A stretch of 37,717 bases of DNA, from positions 1-37,717 of the forward strand of contig CALWOZ010000026.1 of assembly GCA_944383305.1 (NCBI GenBank). The letters run 5' to 3'. The notes below the pieces were generated by a model that had not been told where the DNA came from, did no database searches, and saw only the letters and a program-made list of their open reading frames with translations. Made by a program: the position numbers and the translations under genes. Source of the DNA: an uncultured Clostridia bacterium (GTDB lineage: Bacteria; Bacillota; Clostridia; Lachnospirales; CAG-274). This document shows positions 21,352-30,807 of the stretch, one piece after another. Each line of letters starts with the position of its first letter. The first letter of the stretch is position 1.

Positions 21352-22512
21352 TTATTTTTTTTTAGGTTTAAAAAAGTATGTACAAAATATAGCCAAACAA
21401 ATTAAAATAAATATTCCTATAATAAAATATAGTGTAGAATATTTTAAACTTGAATTATTAAAACTATTAAATACAGATAGAGTAGTATTGTTTAATAATT
21501 TATTAAAAATAGGTATTAAAATTATTGCGTATAATATTGAAAAAATAGTATGTAATATTTTAGATATTATGTATATGTTCATTTTTATGTCAGATTTATA
21601 TATCATACTAGAAGTTTGAGCTAGTATAGATAAGCCAGAGAAAGAAACTAAGCCACAAGTAATAATTATAGAGTTAATTCCTTCAACTGAAGATAATATG
21701 TTTATACCATTAGTTATTTCTACAATACCCATAAAAAGACCATTACTAAAAGGTTCTAAACTATCCGGAAATATTAATTTACCTATTTTATCAAATATTC
21801 CAGATACTTTAAAAATTTCTGAAATAACAGAAAATAAAATAATAAATCCACCAACTAAGGATATAGTCTCTAAGCTACTTTTTACGCTTTCTCCTAAAAT
21901 TTGTCCAATAGTTTTATTGCTTTTTATTCTGGCTAATTTTAGTTTTAATAAGGCGTCTTTAAAAGAAGTATTATTTGCTACAATTATAGGTCCAGATTTT
22001 TTATAAAATCTAAATATAAATCCTACATTTATAGCTGAAATATAATGAATGGCTAACATTAAATAACCAATATACACATTTTCAAACATACCGATACCAA
22101 TAGCACCTATTATAAAAAGTGGACCAGAATTATTTGTAAAGCTTATTAAACGTTGTGCCTCTATTTGAGAAATTTTATTGTTTTCTCTTAAATTAGAGGT
22201 TATTTTAGCACCAACTGGATAACCAGAAAGCATACCTAAAACTAAGGCAAAAGCACCACAACCAGATACATTAAATACTCTTTTCATAAATGGGTCTAAA
22301 AGTGTTCCTAAAAAATCTATAAATCCTAAGTGTATTAATATATTTGTGCCTATTAGGAAAGGTAATATTGACGGCAATATTTTATTAAACCATAATAAAA
22401 GTCCTGCTTGTGCAGAAGATATAACTACATTAGGAACAATTATAATTAATATATTGAAAAATGCAACTAATAATGGTATAATATAATAGCTTAAATTTTT
22501 TAAATGTTTCAT
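21352..22512 (-). CDS. ylbJ: Sporulation integral membrane protein YlbJ
   Basis: A 386-aa membrane protein with about eight hydrophobic segments and the nucleoside-recognition (Gate) domain. Family motifs are LWFNKILPSILPFLIG, FNVSGCGAFALVLGMLSGYP, VGAKITSNLRENNKIS, EAQRLISFTNNSGPLFIIGA and GFIILFSVISEIFK. YlbJ is a sigma-E-controlled protein of the mother cell needed for heat-resistant spores. It is divergent from the HlyD-like gene; the 93-bp space between them contains a direct repeat of TTTAATATATATTA. Confidence 0.9.
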   Translation of the reverse strand: MKHLKNLSYYIIPLLVAFFNILIIIVPNVVISSAQAGLLLWFNKILPSILPFLIGTNILIHLGFIDFLGTLLDPFMKRVFNVSGCGAFALVLGMLSGYPVGAKITSNLRENNKISQIEAQRLISFTNNSGPLFIIGAIGIGMFENVYIGYLMLAIHYISAINVGFIFRFYKKSGPIIVANNTSFKDALLKLKLARIKSNKTIGQILGESVKSSLETISLVGGFIILFSVISEIFKVSGIFDKIGKLIFPDSLEPFSNGLFMGIVEITNGINILSSVEGINSIIITCGLVSFSGLSILAQTSSMIYKSDIKMNIYIISKILHTIFSILYAIILIPIFNKLLNNTTLSVFNSFNNSSLKYSTLYFIIGIFILICLAIFCTYFFKPKKK

Positions 22513-22605
22513 TTCATCACTACTTTACTACTTATTTAATATATATTATATAAAGTTTATTTAATATATATTACAAGCTATTGTAAAAATATAAGGAGGT
22601 GACAT

Positions 22606-24336
22606 ATGGATAGAAAAAAACAAAATATAAAAAGACCAACTCCAAATAGAAAAGTACAAAACCAAAATATAACTAGTATAGAAAAAAGACGTATGGAACA
22701 AATGAAAAATTATAACAATCCAAACTATCCAAAAGTTCCAACTTATAATAGAACTTATAATCAATATAGCACACAAAGTAGATATAACAATCAATTAAAT
22801 AGAAACAATGTATATAGTAGAAATTATTATAACCAATATAATAACGAACCTATACAAAATAAAAAAATATATAGAGCAAAGAAAAAGTCTAAGCCTAGAA
22901 ATATACATATAATATCTAAATTATTTACTATTACTATATTTATTATTATTATATCATATTTTAGTTTATCCATATTTAAAAGTCTAAATAAAGAACCAAT
23001 AGATTATGAAACAATAGAATATGGATCTATTGATGATACTACACAAGTTAAAGGGATTATTATAAGAGATGAAGTAGTATATAAAGCTACTAAAAATGGT
23101 ATACTTACTTTTAACAATGGTGAAAATGAGCGAGTTAAAAAAGGAGAGATTATTGCTAGTGTCAAAAATGAAGAAGCAATAAAAACTACAGAAGATGACA
23201 TAGCTCTTATAAATGAAAAAATACTACAATTACAAGAACAAAGAGATGAATTATCAATATTTTATGAAGATGTTAAGAAAATAGACACACAAATACAATC
23301 AGTTTTAGATAAATCTATAAACAATCTTTCTACTTATAATATATCAGAAATATATGAAATAAAAGATAATATAAATAAAAAATTAACTATAAGAAATCAA
23401 ATGTTATTATCAGAAAATACAGGAAGTATTCAAGAGTTATCTGCTCAAAAAGCATCTAAAGAAATAAAAGTAAATCAAAATACTCAAAATATAGTGTCAA
23501 ATGATTCTGGCATAGTATCATATTATACAGATGGATTAGAAGAAGTTTTTACCTTTGAAACTAAAGACAATCTTACTAAAGAGCAGACCTTAATGCAACC
23601 AGAAAGTGAACAAGAATATAAAGTAAATATTTTAGAAGGTGAAGCTGTTTTTAAAATAGTTATAGATAACAATTTTTATATAGCAAGTTATATAAAAACA
23701 GAAAATATATCTAACTGGACAGAAGGCGAAACAAGATACATATATATTAATGATAATGGTAACCTAAAACAGTTAGAAATAATTATAGAAAAAATAGATA
23801 TAGGTGAAAAGGAAAGCTATGTATTAATGAAATCTAATAAAAATATGATAGATTTTATTGATAAAAGAAACGTTACATTTGAGTTAAGCAAACCAAAAGA
23901 AGGATTTAAAATAAGTTTAGACGCCATAGCTGAAGAAGAACTTTTAAAAGTTCCAACAAGCTATATTGTAGATAATAATGTAACTAAAAAATCATCTACA
24001 GGAGAACTTATTACTGTTCCTATAAAAGTGTCTGGTCAAGATGATAATGGAGAATATACGTATGTATCTATCTCACCAGGTATTATAGATATAGGAGATT
24101 ATATAATAAATCCACAAACAAACCAAGAACAACAATTAAATGAAATATTTACCAAAAAGGGTATATATGTTGTAAATTCTGGTATATATACATTTAAAAA
24201 TATAAATACAGAAGGATCTGTACAAAATGACCAGTTTATAATATTAGAGCCTAGCAAAAATACTAATATTAAACTTTATGATAGATATGCTCCAAATGTA
24301 TCTGTTGTAAATGGAGAGGAAATAGTTAATAAATGA
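22606..24336 (+). CDS. HlyD-like membrane-anchored protein of the sepF cluster
   Basis: A 576-aa protein. The first ~100 residues are cytoplasmic and rich in Asn, Tyr, Gln and Lys. One transmembrane helix follows at ~103-127 (ISKLFTITIFIIIISYFSLS). Outside are a barrel-sandwich/biotinyl-lipoyl-like half (TQVKGIIIRDEVVYKATKNG), a coiled coil (~190-270, INEKILQLQEQRDELSIFYE) and the second half with beta-rich HlyD-type elements. Clostridial genomes often place such a protein just before yggS and sepF, as here, which suggests an envelope or division role. GGAGGTGAC precedes the ATG. The stop overlaps the yggS start (ATGA). Confidence 0.75.
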   Translation: MDRKKQNIKRPTPNRKVQNQNITSIEKRRMEQMKNYNNPNYPKVPTYNRTYNQYSTQSRYNNQLNRNNVYSRNYYNQYNNEPIQNKKIYRAKKKSKPRNIHIISKLFTITIFIIIISYFSLSIFKSLNKEPIDYETIEYGSIDDTTQVKGIIIRDEVVYKATKNGILTFNNGENERVKKGEIIASVKNEEAIKTTEDDIALINEKILQLQEQRDELSIFYEDVKKIDTQIQSVLDKSINNLSTYNISEIYEIKDNINKKLTIRNQMLLSENTGSIQELSAQKASKEIKVNQNTQNIVSNDSGIVSYYTDGLEEVFTFETKDNLTKEQTLMQPESEQEYKVNILEGEAVFKIVIDNNFYIASYIKTENISNWTEGETRYIYINDNGNLKQLEIIIEKIDIGEKESYVLMKSNKNMIDFIDKRNVTFELSKPKEGFKISLDAIAEEELLKVPTSYIVDNNVTKKSSTGELITVPIKVSGQDDNGEYTYVSISPGIIDIGDYIINPQTNQEQQLNEIFTKKGIYVVNSGIYTFKNINTEGSVQNDQFIILEPSKNTNIKLYDRYAPNVSVVNGEEIVNK

Positions 24337-25031
24337 CAGAAAAAGACATAATATTAAAAAATTTAGAAAATATTAATAACAATATAGAAAAGGCTTGTAT
24401 AAAGGCTAACAGAAGTGTAGATGATGTAAAAATTATAGGTGTTACAAAAACAATAGACATAAAAAGGATAAATATATTAAAAGAATTAGGAATTAAAACT
24501 TTTGGAGAAAATAAAGCCCAAGAATTATTAGAAAAATATGATAATATAAAGGACGTATCGTGGCATTTTATAGGTAACTTACAAACTAACAAAGTTAAGT
24601 ATATAATAGATAAAGTAGACCTTATACATTCTGTTAATAGCTTAAAGCTTTTATCAGAAATAAACAAAAGAGCTTCATATATAAATAAAAATATGCCAAT
24701 ACTTTTAGAGATTAACATTGCTAATGAAAAATCAAAAACAGGTTTATTAGCTCAAGACTTGCCTTATATTATAGATGAAATAGAAAATTTTAAAAATATA
24801 ACTTTAAATGGACTTATGTGTGTAGCACCTTTTGTTGAAAATCCACAACAAAACACACAATATTTTAGAAAAATGAGAAAATTATTTATTGACATAAGCT
24901 ATAAAAATAAAGATAATATAAATATGAAGTATTTGTCTATGGGAATGACAAATGATTATCACATTGCAATTGAAGAAGGTGCTAATATGATACGTATAGG
25001 CACAGGTATATTTGGTAAAAGAAATTATTGA
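24333..25031 (+). CDS. yggS: YggS/YlmE-family PLP-binding protein
   Basis: A 232-aa alanine-racemase-fold protein that holds pyridoxal phosphate and buffers PLP and amino-acid pools (PLP homeostasis protein). The PLP lysine lies in IIGVTKTID (~32-40). HFIGNLQTNKVK, LLEINIANEKSKTGL and LSMGMTNDYHIAIEEGANMI with RIGTGIFG complete the family signature. It overlaps the upstream gene by four bases and is followed by sepF, the usual ylm order. It may be essential for amino-acid balance rather than division. Confidence 0.95.
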   Translation: MTEKDIILKNLENINNNIEKACIKANRSVDDVKIIGVTKTIDIKRINILKELGIKTFGENKAQELLEKYDNIKDVSWHFIGNLQTNKVKYIIDKVDLIHSVNSLKLLSEINKRASYINKNMPILLEINIANEKSKTGLLAQDLPYIIDEIENFKNITLNGLMCVAPFVENPQQNTQYFRKMRKLFIDISYKNKDNINMKYLSMGMTNDYHIAIEEGANMIRIGTGIFGKRNY

Positions 25032-25050
25032 TTTTTTGGAGGAAAAACAA

Positions 25051-25530
25051 ATGAGTATAATGGATAAAATGAAGAATATGTTTTTTGGAGATGAATACGA
25101 TGATGAATATGATGATATGGAAGAATTTGAAGAAGAAGTAGAAAGAGAACCTATAAGACAAAATAATAATGTAACGTCATTTAATAGATATTCATCAAGA
25201 AGACCAAGCTCTAATATTGTAAACATAAATACAAGCGTACAAATGGGTGTATGTATGTTTAATCCATCTACATTAGAAGATGCAGCTGAGGTAGTTTTAC
25301 AAATAAAAGATAGAAATATAGTTGTTGTAAATCTTGAAACAGTAGAATATGAAATATCTCAAAGAATTAGTGACTTTCTTTGTGGTGCTAGTTATGCTTT
25401 AGAAGGTAATATACAGCTTATATCAGATAAAATAATGATTATTGCACCAGTTAATGTAGAAATGTCTGGAGAACTTAAGGACAAATTACAAGCTAGTGGT
25501 ATAAAAATACCTAACTCTATGTGGAGATAA
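25051..25530 (+). CDS. sepF: Cell division protein SepF
   Basis: A 159-aa protein that anchors FtsZ to the membrane. The start is ATG 25051 with GGAGG. It has an N-terminal amphipathic membrane-targeting helix (MSIMDKMKNMFFG), an acidic linker (DEYDDEYDDMEEFEEEVERE) and the SepF core at ~70-150 (VCMFNPSTLEDAAEVVLQIK, VVNLETVEYEISQRISDFLC, GASYALEGNIQLISDKIMII). It sits between yggS and yggT as in most Gram-positives. Confidence 0.96.
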   Translation: MSIMDKMKNMFFGDEYDDEYDDMEEFEEEVEREPIRQNNNVTSFNRYSSRRPSSNIVNINTSVQMGVCMFNPSTLEDAAEVVLQIKDRNIVVVNLETVEYEISQRISDFLCGASYALEGNIQLISDKIMIIAPVNVEMSGELKDKLQASGIKIPNSMWR

Positions 25531-25545
25531 GGAAGGCGGTAATTA

Positions 25546-25821
25546 ATGAATATTTTAATTTATAAATCTTTTGAAATGTTAATAAAAATTATAGATTTTA
25601 TTATACTTATAAGAATAATATTATCCTGGATACCAATAGATAGAAATAATCCTTTAATAAGACTTGTATATAGCTTGTCAGAGCCACTTTTATATCCTAT
25701 AAGACAACTTATTAAAAAATCTCCATTAGGAGATGGCATGATGATAGATTTTTCACCTATTATATTAGTTTTAATTTTACAAGTGATACAAAACATATTA
25801 TTTAGTGTTCTTATTAGATAA
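25546..25821 (+). CDS. yggT: YggT-family membrane protein (YlmG)
   Basis: A 91-aa protein with two hydrophobic segments (~8-28 and ~66-90). The conserved family core between them is ILSWIPIDRNNPLIRLVYSL, SEPLLYPIRQLI and MMIDFSPIILVLILQVIQN. Function is uncertain; YggT/YlmG is linked to division and osmotic shock. It lies between sepF and ylmH. The ribosome site is GGAAGGCGG. Confidence 0.93.
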   Translation: MNILIYKSFEMLIKIIDFIILIRIILSWIPIDRNNPLIRLVYSLSEPLLYPIRQLIKKSPLGDGMMIDFSPIILVLILQVIQNILFSVLIR

Positions 25822-25834
25822 TATAAAGTATTAA

Positions 25835-25876
25835 AACTCTAGTAATATAGTATTTATACTACTAGAGTTAATTTTA
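25835..25876 (+). terminator. Terminator-like hairpin between yggT and ylmH
   Basis: AACTCTAGTA (25835-25844) pairs with TACTAGAGTT (25860-25869), then AATTTTAT. It may reduce read-through from the sepF cluster into ylmH. Confidence 0.65.
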
Positions 25877-25964
25877 TATAATAATTAATATAAATATATA
25901 TAGTAATAAGTATTAAAATATGTACACTATTATAATTAATAATAATTATAAAGAAAGGCATTTT

Positions 25965-26759
25965 ATGTTTAATAAACAAGAAATATTAAGTAATATTTTA
26001 AATAAAGATGATAAAATATTATTTTCTAAAATAATAGACCAATTAAATTTTTGTCAAAAAAACTATGAAAATACATTTACAGACTTTATTCCTATATTAA
26101 AATATTTAGAATTTAGGTCTATATTATTTAAACAGCATATAGAACAAAATGTATCTATTTTTGGTGGATTTGAAGAAGCTGAAAGAATTATTATTGGCTT
26201 TTTTCCAGAATATGTAGAGGCTGATAATAATTTATTCCCAATATCTATATTGGAGATTACATATAATGAAAAATATAGCAGAGCCCTTACCCATAGAGAT
26301 TTTTTAGGGTCTATCTTAGGGCTTGGTATAGATAGAGCAAAGGTTGGAGATATATTAATAGATAATAATAAAGCTATTTGTTTTTTATATAATGATATAG
26401 TAGATTATGTTCATATTAATTTAGAAAAAGTTGGCTCAACAAATGTAAAAACAAAAGTATTAAAATTACAAAATTATAATATACCAAAGCCTAAATTAGA
26501 AGAAAAAACAATAATAATATCATCTATTAGAATAGATTCTGTTTTATCAGGTGTATTTAATATGTCTAGAGGTAAAATATCAGATTATATAAAAGGTGAA
26601 AAAGTTTTTTTAAATTTTGCAATAGAAACAAGTAGCTCTAAAAATGTTAAAGAAAATGATATAATAACTCTTAGAGGTATGGGAAGAATAAAAATATTAA
26701 ATGTTGTAGGCAGAACAAAAAAGGATAAAATAATTTTAAATATTGCTAAATATGTTTAA
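25965..26759 (+). CDS. ylmH: YlmH-family S4 RNA-binding protein
   Basis: A 264-aa protein. The start was set at ATG 25965 behind AAAGG; a 15-codon upstream extension lacks a ribosome site. YlmH family motifs are EFRSILFKQHIEQNVSIFGG, ALTHRDFLGSILGLGIDRAK and VGDILIDNNKAICFLYNDIV. The S4 domain is at ~185-245 (RIDSVLSGVFNMSRGKISDY). YlmH/RqcP is a ribosome-quality-control factor that promotes Ala-tailing with RqcH. It ends 12 bp before dnaX. Confidence 0.92.
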   Translation: MFNKQEILSNILNKDDKILFSKIIDQLNFCQKNYENTFTDFIPILKYLEFRSILFKQHIEQNVSIFGGFEEAERIIIGFFPEYVEADNNLFPISILEITYNEKYSRALTHRDFLGSILGLGIDRAKVGDILIDNNKAICFLYNDIVDYVHINLEKVGSTNVKTKVLKLQNYNIPKPKLEEKTIIISSIRIDSVLSGVFNMSRGKISDYIKGEKVFLNFAIETSSSKNVKENDIITLRGMGRIKILNVVGRTKKDKIILNIAKYV

Positions 26760-26771
26760 TGAGGTGAACAA

Positions 26772-28358
26772 ATGAGCTATACAGCTTTATACAGAAGACT
26801 TAGACCTAAAAATTTTGAACAAGTTATAGGACAAGACCATATAGTTAAAACATTAAAAAATCAAATACAATCAGACAGAATAAGTCACGCATATTTATTT
26901 TGTGGAACAAGAGGTACTGGTAAAACCTCTACTGCTAAAATATTTGCAAAACTTTTAAACTGTAAAGAACCTATAAATAATTCTCCTTGTGATAAATGTA
27001 GTATGTGTCTAGCATTTAATGAAAATAGAAACTTAAATATAATAGAGATAGATGCTGCAAGTAACAACGGGGTAGATGATATTAGGGATATAAGAGAAGA
27101 AGTAAAATATCCACCAACAGACGGCAAATATAAAGTATATATAATAGATGAAGTTCATATGTTATCAATAGGTGCTTTTAATGCACTTTTAAAAACTTTA
27201 GAAGAACCACCCAGTTATGTAATATTTATATTAGCTACAACAGACCCACATAAAATACCAGTTACAATATTATCTAGATGTCAAAGATTTGACTTTAAAA
27301 GAATATCTAATATAGATATGGTAAGTACTATAAAAAGCTATATGACAGATGAAAACGTAGACATAGATGATGATGCTCTTTACTATATTGCTAGAATATC
27401 AGACGGAGCTATGAGAGATGCACTTAGTATATTAGACCAATGTATATCATTTTATTATGACGAGAAAATAACTTTAGATAAAGTATTAGACATAGTTGGC
27501 GCTGTTGATAATGATATATTTTTTAGATTTATAGATGCAATAATAAATTTTTCTTCTTTAGATATTATAGGGATTATAGACGAACTTATACAAAATGGGA
27601 GAGATATATCTCAATTTGTATCAGATTTAATCAATCATATTAGAAATCTTATTGTATCTACTATATCAACAGAAGAAAATAAAAATTTAGACATATCTAA
27701 AGAAAATTTAGAAAAATTAAAATCTCAGGCAAGTAAAATAGATACTCAGTATTTAATAAAACTTATAAATGAGTTTTCTAATATACAAGCTAATTTAAAA
27801 TATTCTTTTGATGAAAGAATTGTATTAGAGGCAAGTTGTATAAAGCTATGCTCAGCAGTAGCAGAAGAAGACATTACAGATATAAAAGAAAAAATAAGAT
27901 TTTTAGAAAAAAAACTCGAAGAAGAAAGTGTAAAAACTGTATATATAGAAAAAGATAATATTGATGAAAAAAAAACTGAAGAAATAAAACATAGAGAATT
28001 AGCTATTTCTGAAGATATAAAGACTGCAATAGACAATTATAATATGCTTATAAATAAATTTGATGAACCAGAAAAGGCACTTTTACAACAATCTACACCT
28101 AAAAATTTAGAAGACAAGTTTTTATATATTGTTTCTAGTGAAAGTTTTGTATCTAGATTAGAAAAATCAAAGGACAGTATAGAAGAAGCCTTATTTGAGC
28201 TATTTAATAAAAAATATCAGGTAAAAATAATTTCAAAACAAAAATATGATATAGAATATAAAAGAGTAGTTAATTCACAGCCTAAAACCATAGATAATAA
28301 TTCTAACATTGAAGATATAACAAAACTTTTTCCAGAGGGTGTGGTCAATATAGAATAA
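26772..28358 (+). CDS. dnaX: DNA polymerase III subunit gamma/tau
   Basis: A 528-aa clamp-loader ATPase. Walker A is GTRGTGKTS (~45-53). The zinc site is C-x8-CDKCSMC (~64-79). Walker B lies in YIIDEVHMLS, and sensor and arginine-finger segments are ILATTDPHKIPVTILSRCQR and ISDGAMRDALSILDQ. Domain III follows to about 365. The C-terminal part (~400-528) is the tau-specific region. A run of nine A at 27967-27975 lies near residue 400; slippage in either direction gives a stop within a few codons, making a gamma-like product (see findings). It precedes ebfC and recR as in Bacillus. Confidence 0.96.
   Translation: MSYTALYRRLRPKNFEQVIGQDHIVKTLKNQIQSDRISHAYLFCGTRGTGKTSTAKIFAKLLNCKEPINNSPCDKCSMCLAFNENRNLNIIEIDAASNNGVDDIRDIREEVKYPPTDGKYKVYIIDEVHMLSIGAFNALLKTLEEPPSYVIFILATTDPHKIPVTILSRCQRFDFKRISNIDMVSTIKSYMTDENVDIDDDALYYIARISDGAMRDALSILDQCISFYYDEKITLDKVLDIVGAVDNDIFFRFIDAIINFSSLDIIGIIDELIQNGRDISQFVSDLINHIRNLIVSTISTEENKNLDISKENLEKLKSQASKIDTQYLIKLINEFSNIQANLKYSFDERIVLEASCIKLCSAVAEEDITDIKEKIRFLEKKLEEESVKTVYIEKDNIDEKKTEEIKHRELAISEDIKTAIDNYNMLINKFDEPEKALLQQSTPKNLEDKFLYIVSSESFVSRLEKSKDSIEEALFELFNKKYQVKIISKQKYDIEYKRVVNSQPKTIDNNSNIEDITKLFPEGVVNIE
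27967..27975 (+). promoter_or_regulatory. A9 slippage tract in dnaX
   Basis: Nine A in the coding frame GAA-AAA-AAA-ACT. Gain of one A, or a -1 ribosomal shift, gives GAA-AAA-AAA-AAC-TGA; loss of one A gives GAA-AAA-AAA-CTG-AAG-AAA-TAA. Thermus dnaX uses transcriptional slippage on A9 and E. coli dnaX uses a -1 shift on A-AAA-AAG, each yielding gamma. No strong downstream stem-loop was noted. Confidence 0.5.
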
Positions 28359-28464
28359 TTGTAAATTTTTTATATAATATAAATATTATGGTTGATTTAA
28401 AATTAAAAATAGTTTAAAATTAAATAATAAAAATAAAACATTTTATTTAAGGAGGATTTAGATT

Positions 28465-28815
28465 ATGGCTAGAGGTGGATTTGGCGGAGGTTTTCCTGGT
28501 GGAATGAATATGAACAACCTTATGAAACAAGCCCAAAAAATGCAAAAACAAATGGAAGAAATGCAAGCTGAGTTAGAAACAAAAGAATTTGAGATAACTA
28601 GTGGCGGTGGAGCAGTAAAAATCGTTATAACTGGAAAAAAAGAAATTAAAAGTATAGATATAGATAAAGATGTAGTAGACCCAGATGATGTAGAAATGTT
28701 ACAAGATTTAATATTAACTGCAGTTAATGAAGCTATTAGACAAGTTGAAGAATCAGCATCTAGTCAAATGAGTAAGTTTACAGGTGGTATGGGTCTTCCT
28801 GGTGGACTTTTTTAG
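28465..28815 (+). CDS. ebfC: YbaB/EbfC-family nucleoid-associated protein
   Basis: A 116-aa protein with a Gly-rich start ([20 protein letters not shown]), the helical [20 protein letters not shown] tentacle and the conserved core [20 protein letters not shown] followed by [16 protein letters not shown]. It binds DNA as a dimer and is found next to dnaX-recR in most bacteria. GGAGG lies before ATG. Confidence 0.95.
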   Translation: MARGGFGGGFPGGMNMNNLMKQAQKMQKQMEEMQAELETKEFEITSGGGAVKIVITGKKEIKSIDIDKDVVDPDDVEMLQDLILTAVNEAIRQVEESASSQMSKFTGGMGLPGGLF

Positions 28816-28827
28816 GAGTGAGTTAGA

Positions 28828-29427
28828 TTGAATTATTATGGGAATAAAATAACAAAGCTTATAGAAGAATTATCTAAGCTACCAGGTATAGGGGGCAAGT
28901 CTGCACAAAGACTTGCTTTTTATATAATTAATATGCCTATGGAAAATGCTAAAGCACTTACATCTAGTATATTAAGTGCTAAAGAAAGTATAAAATATTG
29001 TTCTATATGTTGTAATATTACAGATATAGACCCTTGTCATATTTGCTCTAATGAAAAAAGGGACAAGTCTATGATAATGGTAGTAGAAGACCCTCGAGAT
29101 ATGGCAGCTTATGAAAAAACTAGAGAATATAAGGGTTTATATCATATTTTAAATGGTGCAATATCTCCTATGTCTGGTATTACTCCACAGGATATAAAAA
29201 TAAAAGAACTTTTAGAAAGGCTTAAAGATAATACAGTAGAAGAAGTAATTTTGGCTACAAACCCTAATATAGAAGGTGAAGCTACAGCAATGTACATTAG
29301 TAGACTATTAAAACCTATTGGTATAAAAGTATCTCGTATAGCTCACGGAGTTCCAGTTGGTGGAGATTTAGAATTTGTAGATGAAGTAACTCTTTCTAGA
29401 GCATTTCAAGGAAGACAACCTATATAA
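28828..29427 (+). CDS. recR: Recombination protein RecR
   Basis: A 199-aa protein. The start is TTG 28828, chosen because AGGAGTGAG precedes it and the family begins (M)NYY. The helix-hairpin-helix is [16 protein letters not shown] (~19-34). The zinc finger is [16 protein letters not shown] (~57-72), and the Toprim domain carries [13 protein letters not shown] and [16 protein letters not shown]. RecR loads RecA at gaps together with RecO. It ends 19 bp before thyX. Confidence 0.96.
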   Translation: MNYYGNKITKLIEELSKLPGIGGKSAQRLAFYIINMPMENAKALTSSILSAKESIKYCSICCNITDIDPCHICSNEKRDKSMIMVVEDPRDMAAYEKTREYKGLYHILNGAISPMSGITPQDIKIKELLERLKDNTVEEVILATNPNIEGEATAMYISRLLKPIGIKVSRIAHGVPVGGDLEFVDEVTLSRAFQGRQPI

Positions 29428-29446
29428 ACTTATAAAGGAGAAAATT

Positions 29447-30076
29447 ATGAAAATTATTAAACCTACATTTTTTATAGAACAAGAATTAGATGAAGATAAA
29501 ATTTTAAAAAATATAGAAAGAGCAGGGAGAACTTGTTATAAAAGTGAAAATCTTATAGATGAGGATAGTTCTAAAAGATTTGTACTAAATATTATAAAAC
29601 GTGGACACGAATCAGTTATAGAACACGAAAAGATTACAGTAAGAATTATATGTGATAGAGGGGTCACTCACGAAATAGTAAGACATAGAATAGCAAGTTA
29701 TTCTCAAGAAAGTACAAGATATTGTAATTATTGTAATGACAAGTTTGGAAATGAACTTACTTTTATAGAACCTTGTTTTTTTTCATCAGATAGTGAAGAA
29801 GACGTAAAAAATAAAAAAATATGGCTAGACACAATGGCTATGATAGAACAAAACTATAATATGCTTATAGAAAATGGAGCAAAACCAGAAGAGGCTAGAG
29901 CAATATTACCAAATTCTTTAAAAACAGAAATAGTTGTAACAATGAATTTAAGGTCTTGGAGACACTTTTTTAAACTTAGAACAGATAAATCAGCACACCC
30001 ACAAATAAGAGAAATATCTAATATGATATTAAAAGAATTTAAGGCAAAAGTACCTACTATTTTTGGAGATTTATAA
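29447..30076 (+). CDS. thyX: FAD-dependent thymidylate synthase
   Basis: A 209-aa enzyme that makes dTMP from dUMP using FAD and methylene-tetrahydrofolate. The ThyX signature is present as RHRIASYSQESTRY (~81-94), with NRIxxHEH-like KRGHESVIEHEKITVRI before it. LPNSLKTEIVVTMNLRSWRH and RTDKSAHPQIREI form the substrate site. GGAG precedes the ATG. It is the last gene of the dnaX-ebfC-recR run, followed by a hairpin. Confidence 0.97.
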   Translation: MKIIKPTFFIEQELDEDKILKNIERAGRTCYKSENLIDEDSSKRFVLNIIKRGHESVIEHEKITVRIICDRGVTHEIVRHRIASYSQESTRYCNYCNDKFGNELTFIEPCFFSSDSEEDVKNKKIWLDTMAMIEQNYNMLIENGAKPEEARAILPNSLKTEIVVTMNLRSWRHFFKLRTDKSAHPQIREISNMILKEFKAKVPTIFGDL

Positions 30077-30142
30077 AATTATGTAAAATATAATTAAGAT
30101 ATGTATTTTACAATTTTATATTAATTTAATTATAATTTTTAG

Positions 30143-30180
30143 TTATAAACACCTTATCTACAAAGATAAGGTATTTATAA
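30143..30180 (+). terminator. Terminator after thyX
   Basis: TTATAAACACCTTATCT (30143-30159) pairs with AGATAAGGTATTTATAA (30164-30180), with an ACAA loop and one mismatch near the base. Confidence 0.75.
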
Positions 30181-30216
30181 TACTTTAATAACAATTTAAA
30201 AATATTGAGGTATATA

Positions 30217-30708
30217 ATGAAAATAACTATTAGAGATGCACAAGAAAATGATTTAAAAAATATAGCACAAATATATGTTTATTCTTGGAAAAAAGCTTTT
30301 TCAAAATTTTTATTACCATCTACAATTAATAAATTAAATTTTGAAGAAAAAGAGATATACTTAAAAAGTATTTTGGATAATAATGGAAATATATTTGTTG
30401 CAGAAAATATAAAGAATAAGGAAATAGGTGGATATATTATTTATGAAAAAATACATAATAAAAGTATAGAAATTATATCATTTTATATATCACCAGTTTA
30501 TACTAAATATAACATAGGTGGACAGTTATTAAACCATTTAAAAATATATTGTAGCAAAAATTATATAAATGTAGTAATTTTATGGACATTTAAAAATAAT
30601 ATAGATGCAATAGCATTTTATAAAAATTTAGGATTTTATGAAACAGGTCTTCAACGTGAAAGTAAAATAGAATTAGGACAAATAGAAGTTCAGTATATTT
30701 TAAAATAA
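30217..30708 (+). CDS. GNAT-family N-acetyltransferase
   Basis: A 163-aa protein. The start is ATG 30217, with TTGAGG acting as the ribosome site; a start at that TTG itself would have no Shine-Dalgarno sequence. The GNAT fold opens with ITIRDAQENDLKNIAQIYVY SW-like residues, then EIGGYIIYEKI (strand 4) and IISFYISPVYTKYNIGGQLL, where the usual R/QxxGxG/A acetyl-CoA loop is the variant KYNIGGQ. It ends IDAIAFYKNLGFYETG. It is a stand-alone gene between two terminators. Substrate unknown. Confidence 0.88.
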   Translation: MKITIRDAQENDLKNIAQIYVYSWKKAFSKFLLPSTINKLNFEEKEIYLKSILDNNGNIFVAENIKNKEIGGYIIYEKIHNKSIEIISFYISPVYTKYNIGGQLLNHLKIYCSKNYINVVILWTFKNNIDAIAFYKNLGFYETGLQRESKIELGQIEVQYILK

Positions 30709-30737
30709 TTAAACTTTATAATTTATATAAAATATAA

Positions 30738-30766
30738 AAAATAAGCCATATTTATGGCTTATTTTT
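30738..30766. terminator. Bidirectional terminator between GNAT and ABC-F genes
   Basis: AATAAGCCATA/TATGGCTTATT with a short loop is flanked by A and T runs. It lies between convergent genes. Confidence 0.8.
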
Positions 30767-30769
30767 AAT

Positions 30770-30807
30770 GGTTGTTTACCCTTTTTAGTGGCGTTTAAAA
30801 TATTAAA
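30770..30807 (+). repeat. 38-nt dispersed repeat, copy B
   Basis: Differs from 161-198 at four positions. It overlaps the last codon and stop of the ABC-F gene (30803-30805) on the opposite strand. Confidence 0.6.
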
